Of a DNA stretch of 64,000 bases, positions 54,563 through 64,000 are shown in pieces. The stretch comes from Nothopassalora personata (lineage: Eukaryota; Ascomycota; Dothideomycetes; Mycosphaerellales; Mycosphaerellaceae): positions 3,782,001-3,846,000 of the forward strand of contig CM066290.1 of the NCBI GenBank assembly GCA_033816765.1. Direction: 5' to 3'. Each line of letters starts with the position of its first letter. The stretch's first letter is position 1. The notes beneath the pieces were generated by a model. It was not told where the DNA came from. It saw only the letters and a list, made by a program, of their open reading frames with translations, and ran no database searches. The translations under genes and the position numbers were made by a program.

Positions 54563-54758
54563 TGTAAGGGGCAGCCTAGTAGCTAACCCCTACATGTGGC
54601 CTTACATGTGACATACGGTCGCGACCGGCTACTAAGCCGCACGTAACACGTATACGTACACCTTACGACGCGCGATGCGTCTTAAACAAAAGGCAAGAAT
54701 TAGTTTATCTACGACTAGTAGGTCGTAGGCGTACTATACATTGCGACATCCCTTAACA
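54563..54758 (+). repeat. E3 5' LTR (196 bp)
   Basis: Matches 61047-61243 with scattered C/T and G/A differences and one base indel in the CCCTTAACA end. Confidence 0.95.
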
Positions 54759-54761
54759 GTT

Positions 54762-54770
54762 CTAATTCTT
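54762..54770 (+). promoter_or_regulatory. E3 primer-binding site, self-priming type
   Basis: CTAATTCTT starts 3 nt after the LTR and is the exact reverse complement of AAGAATTAG in the LTR (54695-54703). Confidence 0.55.
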
Positions 54771-54829
54771 CTCTTCATTATAATCTATACACGCTATAGA
54801 GTCCGAACGCGACAATAGTAGCGCTACGC

Positions 54830-55962
54830 CTACGGCTCCCCTAAGCCCTAGGGCCTAGTAATAAGCGAGGCGTGCGGCCTTAGTCGTAAGGAGGGATGCC
54901 CTTCGGGTAGAGGTTAAGGAGAAGGAGATATAGAGGGAGATTAAACAGTTAGAGATCTTACGGGACGTAAGCGTACCGCCGGCGGACCCTTAGGGCGAAT
55001 CCGGCGGAGAACTATCCCCTACTCCCCCTCCCCCTCCTCTATCTATAGTAACTAACGATAATATCGTAGCTCGAGGCGCGGTCGCATTATATACGACACG
55101 TTTACGTCTTAAAGAACCTACGCCTTTTAGAGGGGACTCGATTAAGAAAGTACGGGTATTCCTAAGGGAGCTCTCTCTTATCTTTACCCTCTTAGGCGGC
55201 ACGTATACGACGAACGAGTTAAAGGTCCTATATAGGGTTATGTACCTAAGCGGAGAGGCAAGTAAGCGATAGCACGCTAACTATAGCGTCCTTAACCTTA
55301 AAGGGTATATATACTAGGACTTTAAGGAGTTCTGTCGAGACGCATACGGTAATCCTATAAACCGCGTGCTTAACGTAATATTAGAGTATAAGGCGGTAAA
55401 ATAGAAGGATAACTAGACAGTGCGTTAGTTTACGACTGAGCTAGATGTTATAGAGGATTAGTTAGGGGACTATACGGAGGCGCAACGCGTGCGACATATA
55501 CTCGCTAAGCTTACGCCTAGCCTACGGTCCGCAATCGTTAAGTTTTATAACATCCTAACAACTAGAGAGGAACTAGTAATCCTAGCTTCGCGCATTAAAA
55601 GCACGGAGCGTAGTAGCGGAGGGCACGACCGCGGGTAGCATAGTCGCCGTAGGCGAGAGACTAAGGGCGACTAAGGGCAAAGCGATCGTGGCTCGAAGTA
55701 GTAGAAGCATAGTTAGGCGTCGCGCGACCCGGGTACGAGTTACTAGCGGGACGCCGGCGGATCGTCTATAACCTTCGATAGGACTAAAGCGGAGTGCTAT
55801 AGATGCTATAAGAAGGGTCACATTAAGACGGATTACCCGAATAGGCACCTATAGAAGGACCGTAGCGCGCAAGCGGTTCGTAGGGTAGACGCTACGAAGG
55901 CTCTAACTAAGAAGGGTAGCGACTAGGGAAAAGGTAGAGGACTAGAAGTAGGTCGCTCCTAA
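54830..55962 (+). pseudogene. E3 gag remnant
   Basis: Recognisable capsid-like text ('TPFRGDSIKKVRVFLREL', 'LKVLYRVMYLSGEASK') and a zinc knuckle at 55795-55836 (CYRCYKKGHIKTDY, last Cys changed to Tyr by a TG to TA change). Frame is 55792-type (gag phase) to a TAA at 55960-55962. Confidence 0.75.
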
Positions 55963-56115
55963 GTCCGAGTTTTCCTAAAGTCGACCCCTTAAGGCGAGTA
56001 GATGTGTATCTATCGCAGCGACTAGGGAAAAGGTAGAGGACTATAAGTAGGTCGCTCCTAAGTCCGAGTTTTCCTAAAGTCGACCCCTTAAGGCGAGTAG
56101 ATGCGTGTCTAGCGC
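55918..56115 (+). repeat. 99-bp tandem duplication at the E3 gag-pol junction
   Basis: 55918-56016 and 56017-56115 are near-identical copies, each starting AGCGACTAGGGAAAAGG. The first copy has G_GGA_AAA (55926-55932) in gag phase, the same heptamer as E2. The unit is 33 codons, so the duplication keeps the pol frame. Confidence 0.9.
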
Positions 56116-59100
56116 GTTACTTACGAGGCGCAGTCGAGACTCGTAAGGGCTTTCGCGAGGCTACGTTTCTCCTAGATAACTATACGGATCTTAGCCTAGT
56201 GTCGTATAAGTATATACTCCGACATTAAATGTAACCTATTAATAGGGCAAGGCTACCGAAGTTAGAGTCGTATACGCATAACCTAGGGTATTGCTACGGC
56301 GCCTTTACGGTTCGGCTACGACTCGCTAATAACGCGGGAGTAGAGCGCGTAAGTAACGCTATCTACTACGCGGTGCCTATAGGTAGGCTATTAGTAATTT
56401 TAGGTAGACCCTAGCGGCATCGTAATCGGATAGTGAAGGCCGATAAGGATAACTAGTAGTACTACGGTGTAGAGACGCCTACGGTTTAGTAGCGTAACGT
56501 ACGCGAGTTCCTTAAGGATCTCGAGAGCTTAAAGTAGGTTTATACAATAAGTGTTCGGGCTATTACTATAGCAGTACCTAAAGGAGAGGGCCCCTCGTAG
56601 CCTAAAGAATTTGTAGACTTCCGAGATGTATACGTACCTAATAAGTAGGCGAAGCGCAAGATGCCCGACGGGGTTAAGTATGCGATTAATCTCGTTAAAG
56701 GAAAGAAACCCCCCTTTTAAGCCGCTGTACTACTAGTCCTTAACTAAGTTAGAGGCCTTAAAGGAGTACCTTACGTAAGCAATAGAGAAGGGGTGGATTA
56801 GGCGGTCCGTAAGCGAGGCGGGTGCGCCTATCCTATTCGTACTAAAGAAGAATAGCACTCTTAGGCTCTATGTTAATTATAGAGGCCTAAATGAGATTAT
56901 AGTAAAGAACCGATACCCCCTACCCCTAATTAGCGAGACGCTAGATAGGCTATTAGGTTCTAGGTTCTTTACTATAATCGATTTAAAGGACGCCTACTAT
57001 CGTATCCCTATTAAGCGAGGCGATAAGTGGAAGACTGCGTTTCGTACGCGATACGGATACTACGAGTACCTAGTAATGCCGTTCGGGTTAACTAACGCAC
57101 CGGTAACCTTTTAAGGGTATATTAACAAGGCGCTAACCGGCTTAGTTAATAACATTTACGTAGTCTACCTAGATAATATCCTTATCTATAGTAAGACGCG
57201 TAAGGTATACGTGCGAGCCGTACGCGCGGTACTAGAGAGGCTACGAAAGTTTACCCTGTTCGCAAACTCTAAGAAGTGTTACTTCTTCTAGGAGAGTGCA
57301 GAGTTCCTTAGGTTTGTCGTGAGCGCCGTAGGCGTGTCGATAGATAGGAGTAGGGTAGCCGCTATCGAGGAATGGCCTATACCTACGACCTTTTATAAGG
57401 TCTAGTTCTTCCTTAGGTTTTACAACTTCTACCGGCGTTTTATAGAAGGATACTTAAGGGTCTATAAGCCCCTAACGGACCTACTAAAGGGATCTAAGAA
57501 CGGTAAGAAGCACGGCCCTCTTACGTAGACCTTAAGCGAAGAGTAGGTGTTTCGATAGCTTAAGGCCGGATTCTTAGGTGTACTAATACTTAGGCACTTC
57601 GATCCTACGCTACGCACGCGAGTCGAGACGGATGCCTTAGGTTTCGCGATCGTAGGTATTATATCCTAATTGTTTAGTGCTAATTAGCATCCTATCGCGT
57701 TCTATTTACGTAAGATAATACTAGCTAAGTGCAACTACGAGACGCACGATTAGGAGCTACTTATAGTAGTTAAGGCTTTTAAGCATTAGAGGCTATACTT
57801 AGAGAGCGCTACGTATACGGTGCGAGTGCTAGTCGACTACGCTAACCTATAGGGCTTTATAACAGTAAAGTAGCTAAATGAGCGGTAAGCTCGATAGGCT
57901 ACGTTCCTATAGTCTTTTAATTTTATAGTGGAGCATCGGCCGGGTAAGACTAACCTAGCCGACGCGCCTTCGAGACGTAGTAACTACTTAGCCATAACGT
58001 AATAAACTTCGAACTTGCTACCTACCTTATAAAGTAAGCTATCTTTCTAGAAGGAGTCTCTAGAAGGGACAAGCGAGCCGACGGTAAAGCGCGTGCTTAC
58101 TACCTACGAGGCGATGTAGGGCGACATAGGCGCGGCGATAGCAGTGCGGAGAGGTAACCTTCCCTATTAAGATAAGCCGTCTTTACTAGTAGTAGTGTAC
58201 GCTGCAGTAATATAGGGTTAAGCTTACAGCTCGACGGGTAAGTTGATCCTACTCTTAATAAAGATCGCGTAGTAGCAAGACGACTAGTGTATCGTATACT
58301 TAGCGTAGGCGCTAAGCGCGAGGGACGCTAAGGGATAGCATGTAAAGGATGACCTTATGTACTACGGAGACGCGATCGTAGTACCTAGGGATTACGCAAT
58401 TAGGTCGTATCTAATTCGTATGTACTACGACGACGTCCTCGCGGGTTACTTTAGAAGGACTAAGACTAAAGAGCTGTTACGACGTAATTATTAGTAGGAC
58501 TCACTTAGCACGGACGTGAAACAATACGTCTAAGCCTATAGAACCTACTAGGGTTCGAAGGCGAGGCGCTATCGACCCTACGGCGAGCTATAACCGCTTC
58601 CTAGACCGGAGCGACCGTAGTAGGAAATCACTATAGATTTTATTACGGACCTACCTCTAAGCACGCGAGCCGGTTACGTGTATAATACGATCCTAGTAAT
58701 AGTCGATCGCTACTTAAAAATGAGCTTATACATCCCGACGACGAAGACTTGCACAGCCGTAGAGCTTACGAGGCTCCTACGAGACGAAGTCGTGCGACAC
58801 TATAGTGTCCCGTTAGGCATAGTAAGCGACCGAGGTCCGGTCTTTACTAGTTAGTTTTAGAGTGACTTCTACTTCGAGGCGCGTATAAAGCGTAAGCTAT
58901 CTACGGCCTTTCACCCTTAGACTAACGGCTAAACTAAGAGGGCAAACTAAACCCTCGAATAATACCTTCGTTATTACTATAGTAACAATTAAACCGAGTA
59001 GGCTGAGTGGCTTGCAGTTGCTAAATTCGTAGCTAATAATAGCATCTACCTAATACTACGGATAAGTCCGTTCGAAATAGCGTACGGTTAGCGACCTAAG

Positions 59101-59680
59101 ATTGCCCCTACACTAACTAGATCTCGAGACGAGACCTAGGGGGGGGAAGTACTAGTAGCGGTAACAGCTGCGAGTCGTATGCGAAAACTACGCGCTATAC
59201 TCGAGGAGCGATAGAAGGCTATAGTAGAAAGCTAGGCTCGCTACTATAATAAGACCTACTAAGCTAAGACCTACCGCGTAGGTAACTTAGTCCTATTATT
59301 AACGAAGAACCTCAAGTTAGCAGTACTAAAGAAGAAGATAGGTCCGAAGTTTATCGGCCTATACCGCATTACGGACGCTGTCGGTTCGTAGGCGTACCGC
59401 CTAGCGCTACTAGCCGACTTAAGGCTCTATAAAGTCTTCTATATCTCTCTCCTCGAGCCGTATATCGGTAGCAATAAGGATAGACCCGTACCCCCTCTAG
59501 CTAATAAGGACGGAGAGTATAAGGTAGAGGCAGTGCTAGATAGGCGTAAGCGTAAGGGCAAGCTACAGTATCTAGTCTAGTAGAAGGACTAGCTAGAGGA
59601 GTACAATAGCTAGGAACCGGCGGAGGGCCTCGCAAATGCGGATCGCATAGTAGCCGACTATAAGGCGTTAAGGAGAAGCA
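55963..59680 (+). pseudogene. E3 pol remnant (PR, RT, RH, IN, chromodomain)
   Basis: Protease near 56,170; RT at about 56,830-57,480 with '[13 protein letters not shown]', 'KNRYPLPLI', '[11 protein letters not shown]' and the catalytic box read YLDN (57,167-57,178; second Asp altered by RIP); RNase H about 57,610-57,990; integrase about 58,600-59,100; chromodomain at about 59,515-59,640 with 'YKVEAVLDRRKRKGK' and Trp codons turned to TAG. A frame shift of one base occurs at the C-run near 56,709. Confidence 0.85.
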
Positions 59681-59759
59681 AATGAGACTAGTACTAGAGC
59701 ATAAACAAAACTTTTCTTAACTTTAAATAAAACAAAAGCTAAAGAGTAGCGCGCCTACT

Positions 59760-60745
59760 AGGGGCTACGTAGAGTAGTAGTAGGCGAGGAGCCCGCGAGC
59801 AGCATGTAAGGCGAGCGCCTTAGTTGTCGTTACGTAGTGACTTAGGTAAGAATGCCTAGTCGGCCGCGGTAGTGTCGATGTTCTACGCCTATAGGAACTA
59901 GGACCACGGTTAGTAGGGTATACGTAGGCGAGGAACATGCGACTTACGGCGCGGCCGAGTTCGAACAGCCTATTAAGGGCGCGGTTCTACTCCTACTAGA
60001 GCGCGAGGGCTTCGGCGGTAGTAGTAGCGGCGGCGGCGGAGGCACGCATGCGGGTCTCCCCGGCACGCTTATGCTTATAGGCATTGAACTGCCTAATAGC
60101 CTATAGGAAGGGTTAGCCGAAGCATAGGGGACGTACTAGAGCCCTCCCCCGCGAGTAGTAGTCGACTCGTACGAGCGAAGTAGCGACTTACCTCCTTAAT
60201 GTCGTTACCTAGCTAGGCATATAGGCGGATCTACTCTACTAGCTCCTACTACTAGAGGTCTATAAGCGCCTAGCCTATTATAGCCGTGAGGAAGTCGCGC
60301 TAGGACCGCGCGGCGCGTAGGCGGCTTACTAGCGAGGCGATAGCGTAGCTAGTATTAGGCACGTAGCTATGTTTACTACGCCTACAGCGGCTATACTTCT
60401 TTAGGAGCTCGCCGGTAGTAACACTATTATAGTTATCGGCCTCGTCTAGTAAGTGGTTAGTATGCGAATCGTAGGCGACACGCGTGGAGACTTACCCCTA
60501 ACGAAGTACGGGAGGCACCGCATGTACATATTAATTCTCTACGAGAGCTTAGTAGCTAGCGAGGGCGTTAGTAGCTACGAGGGTAATGCTAGTCGCTTGC
60601 GACCACTAGGCGTTCTAGGGGCGTCGCGTACTAGAGCCGCCTAGCGGCGCTCGTCTTCTACGGCGCTAGTAGTACTATCGCTACTAGTACTGCTAGAGGA
60701 GGCGGAGCGGCTAGAGAATAGCGGCGAGGAGGGCACGGTAGACAT
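59760..60745 (-). pseudogene. E3 antisense frame, RIP-broken, unidentified
   Basis: From an ATG at 60745 the - strand reads a Ser-rich start (MSTVPSSPLFSSRSASSSS), then RAP/TPSGRKRLALPS-like text, later an Ala-rich segment (ASAAAATTTAEALA) near 60,010-60,050. Stops are TAG/TAA only in the part I read. It lies between pol and the 3' LTR in antisense, the same place and orientation as the E2 antisense ORF, but I see no Cys cluster. Confidence 0.45.
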
Positions 60746-61046
60746 GATAATAATAATGATGCTAGCGAGGCGCTTACGATAATAGTGCGGTACGGGTGCG
60801 TAGTAGTAGTGTAGCGAAGGTAATAAGCTAGGGAGCGTGCTAAGAAAGGGCTAGGTTAAGCTAGAGTTTTATGCCCCTAACTAGCTACGTCGGCATAGCA
60901 ACTAAGCCTTACTTATCTACACCTACATAACGATACGCACGTAACCCGCATGTGGGCCGTATAGCAACTATAGTTCTAGAAGTACATAGGAGCCTCTACG
61001 TAGCAACTAGCGAGCTAAGGACAGCTCGTACGGGAGGGGAGGCAAT

Positions 61047-61243
61047 TGTAAGGGGCAGCCTAGTAGCTAACCCCTATATGTAGCCTTACATGTAATATGC
61101 GGTCGCGACCGGCTACTAAGCCGCGCGTAACACGTATAAGTATACCTTGCGACGCGCGATGCGTCTTGAACAAAAGGTAAGAATTAGTTTATCTACGACT
61201 AGCAGGTCGTAGGCGTGCTATATATTGCGACATCCCCTTAACA
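61047..61243 (+). repeat. E3 3' LTR (197 bp)
   Basis: Pairs with 54563-54758; followed by the CTCGG duplication where E5 resumes. Confidence 0.95.
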
Positions 61244-63419
61244 CTCGGAGATAAAATTCCCCGCTACTCCTAAGTCGATTATAACACTAGTCTTATGTCT
61301 ATTAACGATTGCTTATGTCTAGAAAACTATGTTTAATATCGATGCGTAAGCCTAAGTATTATATAACTCCCTTTAGTCGCTCATTCCTAGGGAGCTAATC
61401 CTTTTCCCAAATGGTATGTAGTTCGCTATGCTTCGTGCCTAGAGGCTTCGGCTAGAACCTATAGCCCGTTGCCCTATGTCTATACTTGTAGTCTATTACG
61501 TTCCTAGATCTTCTACGTTTCTAAGTAGAGTGCGCGTGCGTGTTGCACTATGTTACGTAATTTATTCGATATAAATGTTCCTAACGGTATAAGATATCCG
61601 GTTTCTATTATTTGGCTTCCTATCGGTAGTCGTTCTATAACGGCGGTTACTAGATTCTCGGTTGTTTCTATAAGTAGGTATCCCTAGGCTATGCCTCGTA
61701 GGGTATCGAGTGTCTTGTTAAACTTAATAGAATGTAGCTTCCTTCGTCCGCCTATCTTAGGTAGGAATTCCTCGTGCCTTCTTTATAGGTAGATAATTAT
61801 ATCGTACAGTTTCTTAGGTGCATCTACCGTGAAGGTAAGTTGTTCGTTATCGTCGTTAGTATCGCTCTCTTCTCCTTCGGAGGAATCTTCTTCGCTTAAT
61901 TCTTCCGGATCCTATTCTTCCTTAATGGTATTTAGCCCGGTAGTTTCTTAACTTTCTTCTTATAGTTCTAGTAACTATAATCCGTTCTATCCTAGGTCCT
62001 AATTTTCTTTGTCGCTTCTATCTTCGTTAAAGTAGGATTCGTCGATGTCTACTTCTCGGAGCGTAGCGTTTTGCCTATACGTCGCTCCTAGTGTTCCTCG
62101 TAGTTACTAAGGCTAATACCCTACGCCTAACTTCGCGGCGTAGTAGACTTAACACGAGTCTTAGTAATAGAATCGCTAATAAAGGCTTCTATAACTATTT
62201 CGAGACTCGGATTCGATCTCGTAGTCGACTCTTTGCGTTATTATGTTAAACTATCGTAGTTGGTTCTTCGCATTAAATAGAATGACTACCATTTACTACC
62301 TATAGTATCCTCCTCGTCCTTCTAAGGGGTCTAGGAGAGGTATCGTGCTTCTATTACTAGCTCTCTCCCCTACTCTCCGAGTATAGTCGGTATCTCCTCG
62401 AGATCTAACGCTACTCTCGGATTTACTAGTTCGGGGTTGCATTATATTAAATTGCTCGCGGCGTACTATATTCTTACCGCGGCAATCCCGCGCTATGTAG
62501 CCTTCCTTACTATAGGTATAGTATATGAGTTTTCCTTTTCCTTTAAAGGGCTTTCCGTAGCCCCTACTCTTATCGATCTTCCGTCCTCGTTAGGTAACAT
62601 CTAGTTCTATTAGCTGTAGTCTATAGTAGGGCTAGCTTTGTCGTGAGAATTCTCCCTTCGTAACGTATCCTCCTAAGGGTCTACGGTCCGGAGCGTATCC
62701 TACTATTCCTCCTACTTTAGAGTCGTATTTCTTCTCCTAGTGTCGTTCCTAGAGCTAGTTATCGATATTAATCGACGCCTTTATTAGCTCTTCGAGGTTA
62801 GTAATCCGTCCCCCGTGTCTTATTAACTCGTCCTTAACGGAGTCTTTAAGTCTACGTCGGAATATAGTTATTAACGCCGTCTAGTCCCATCCGGTAATTT
62901 GTCCGTATTCTTCGAATTTAGCGGCATACTCTAAAGTAGACGTCCTCTACTTTAGGTGTTGAATGATTCGTATAGCCTATTAGACTTCGTTCGAGGTTCT
63001 AAAGATTAATTTTATCTTTTCTTTAAAAAGGGTGTAGCTCCTAAACATTCTAGTAGGGTCTAATCGTCCTATACCTTTGAGGTATTCCTTAAGGTAAGGT
63101 TTAATCTAGTTCTACGCACTTCCGCGAAGGTACGTAATAGCGAAGATAGTTCTTTTATCGGCATCGACTAGGTTAAACATAAGATACATATCTATCTAGT
63201 TAATCTAGTCGTCGAACTTAGCTCTATCTCCGTAGAAGAGGTCTAGCTTAGCAGCCTTAACGTCGTTCTTCCTTAGAGTAGGCTCGTTATCGTTATTAGA
63301 CTTATCGTCCTTCGTAGTAGTCTATTGTAGTAGCGCACGGCGGATGCTTCCTACTTCGCTAGGGGCGGGTGTTCCCCTACTAGCTACTTAAGTAGCGCTT
63401 ATCCTAAGGGCGTTTAAAG
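61244..63419 (-). pseudogene. E5: RIP-killed start of pol and gag, second part
   Basis: Continues the E2 alignment from E2 49001 to 51179. The CCHC knuckle region is at about 62,475-62,530, and the frameshift heptamer (GGGAAAA on -, 61402-61408) is preserved. Changes are again almost all CA/TG to TA. Confidence 0.93.
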
Positions 63420-63845
63420 TGTTATTATCTCGTTCTAGGGCTAGTCTTAAAAGAGAGATAAGTTAAGTTACGTAGCGGTATTCTTTAGAGAGGCTAAAGC
63501 AAGCTAAGCGAAGATGAATAATAGGAATAAGAGTTATATTCCAATTAGTGAGATAGTAACATGAGTTAAACGCATCGAAACTATAAGGGTTCTTAGCGTT
63601 CCTAAATATAAAGGAGGCTCTATCCGGTGTTAGGCGTCCGTCTGTCTACTCGACCGGTCGCCTAGTCGTGTGGTCGTGTACGTCTATACGCTACTTCTAC
63701 GGTCGTGTTCGACCATGCACTAAGCGCGCGGTCGTGCACGTGACCCGGACGTGGGGTCCCTTTCTCTTCCTAGCGATTGGTTCTTGTCTTCTAATTCTTC
63801 CTCCCTATGCCACGTCCTGCACCGTCCTTCATCCGAACCGTAACA
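63420..63845 (-). repeat. E5 5' LTR (426 bp) with a different, weakly RIPped centre
   Basis: Bases 63420-63615 follow the E2 LTR with RIP changes and the end GAACCGTAACA (63835-63845) is shared. The centre (about 63,616-63,830) is unrelated to E2 and still has many CA and TG dinucleotides, including CCGGTCGCCTAGTCGTG, which matches the LTR remnant at 33,100. Confidence 0.8.
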
Positions 63846-64000
63846 AGAGTATAATCAAGTCTATTCTAAAGAAGGGAATAGCCTCTAAGAAGAGAGAGGT
63901 ACCCTAAGACGAAGAGACTAATAAAGAAGAAACCCCGAAGAAGAAAATAAAGGGTACTATTACTAGTTAGGAGGGAGTTATCGAGGACCTTATCTATAAA
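63846..64000. other. RIP-mutated DNA to the window edge
   Basis: AT-rich, purine-rich on the + strand with Lys/Glu-like codons (for example AAGAAGAAA); possibly the end of another decayed element. Not assignable. Confidence 0.4.

Larger units (their letters stand above)
54563..61243 (+). mobile_element. E3: RIP-killed Ty3/Gypsy chromovirus nested in E5
   Basis: Bounded by LTRs of 196 and 197 bp (54563-54758 and 61047-61243), both TGTAAGGGGCAG...TTAACA, with the duplication CTCGG (54558-54562 and 61244-61248). Internal gag and pol are broken by RIP stops plus at least one single-base shift at 56,705-56,725. LTRs differ by RIP-type changes. Confidence 0.95.
24692..64000. other. Nested retrotransposon block with RIP-mutated DNA
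   Basis: Outside E1, E2, the solo LTR and part of the 63,420 LTR, the sequence is nearly devoid of CA and TG and enriched in TA; candidate frames are broken mainly by TAG and TAA. This is what RIP (C-to-T at CpA on both strands) leaves. The block runs to the window's end. No host gene is recognisable in it. Confidence 0.93.

Noticed and set aside
60453..60644. 63-codon + strand frame in E3
   Set aside because: Reverse of the decayed antisense frame.
63668..63907. 79-codon + strand frame at the right edge
   Set aside because: Runs across the E5 LTR end into RIPped DNA; no support.
24692..64000. CRISPR array, Starship-type element or secondary-metabolite cluster
   Set aside because: No regular spacers, no DUF3435 tyrosine recombinase and no biosynthetic enzyme frames; the block is explained by LTR retrotransposons and RIP.

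Overview
The window looks like a piece of a filamentous ascomycete genome (Pezizomycotina; I infer a dothideomycete, but nothing seen fixes the genus). The reasons are short 47-57 nt spliceosomal introns with CTAAC/CTRAY-like branch sites, fungal families (GT69 CAP59-type mannosyltransferase, ArfGAP/Gcs1, allantoate-permease-type MFS), and a repeat block carrying the signature of repeat-induced point mutation (RIP): CpA/TpG almost absent, TpA in excess, and reading frames broken mainly by TAG and TAA.

Positions 1 to about 24,690 are ordinary gene-bearing DNA: the 3' end of an ArfGAP gene on the + strand, then nine genes or likely genes all on the - strand: DUF3253 protein, GT69 glycosyltransferase, cytosolic-type L-asparaginase, MFS anion:cation symporter, secreted PhoD-type phosphatase, two coiled-coil proteins (one membrane anchored), a large charged and proline-rich protein with a DUF8035-like C-terminus, and two small membrane proteins. 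They do not form a recognisable metabolic cluster.

From about 24,690 to the end the window is a 39-kb nest of LTR retrotransposons in heavily RIP-mutated DNA. Two elements are fresh and un-RIPped: E1 (24,892-32,191, + strand; identical 184-bp LTRs, 5-bp target duplication GTTCT) and E2 (44,574-51,588, - strand; identical 409-bp LTRs, target duplication CAGCT). Both are Ty3/Gypsy chromoviruses with separate gag and pol frames and a chromodomain at or near the Pol C-terminus. A 317-bp solo LTR (36,387-36,703, duplication GCTAT) is also un-RIPped. Older RIP-killed copies are E3 (54,563-61,243, + strand, duplication CTCGG), E4 (gag-pol remains about 33,990-41,000 plus an unidentified about 940-codon frame at 41,691-44,517), and E5, an E2 relative split into 52,529-54,562 and 61,244-63,845 by insertion of E3.

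Recurring mechanisms link the elements. E1, E2 and E3 each have a G_GGA_AAN slippery heptamer near the gag end, in the phase needed for -1 frameshifting, with a potential hairpin 7 nt downstream in E1 and E2. All three also have an 8-9-nt primer-binding segment 2-3 nt inside the 5' LTR that is complementary to a site within the LTR, as in the self-priming Tf1/sushi group.

The most unusual content is antisense cargo. E2 carries, between pol and its 3' LTR and on the opposite strand, an intact 187-aa ORF whose six cysteines fit the fungal Zn(II)2Cys6 spacing, followed by a tRNA-like sequence with perfect A and B boxes and a T-run. E3 shows a RIP-broken antisense frame in the same relative place.
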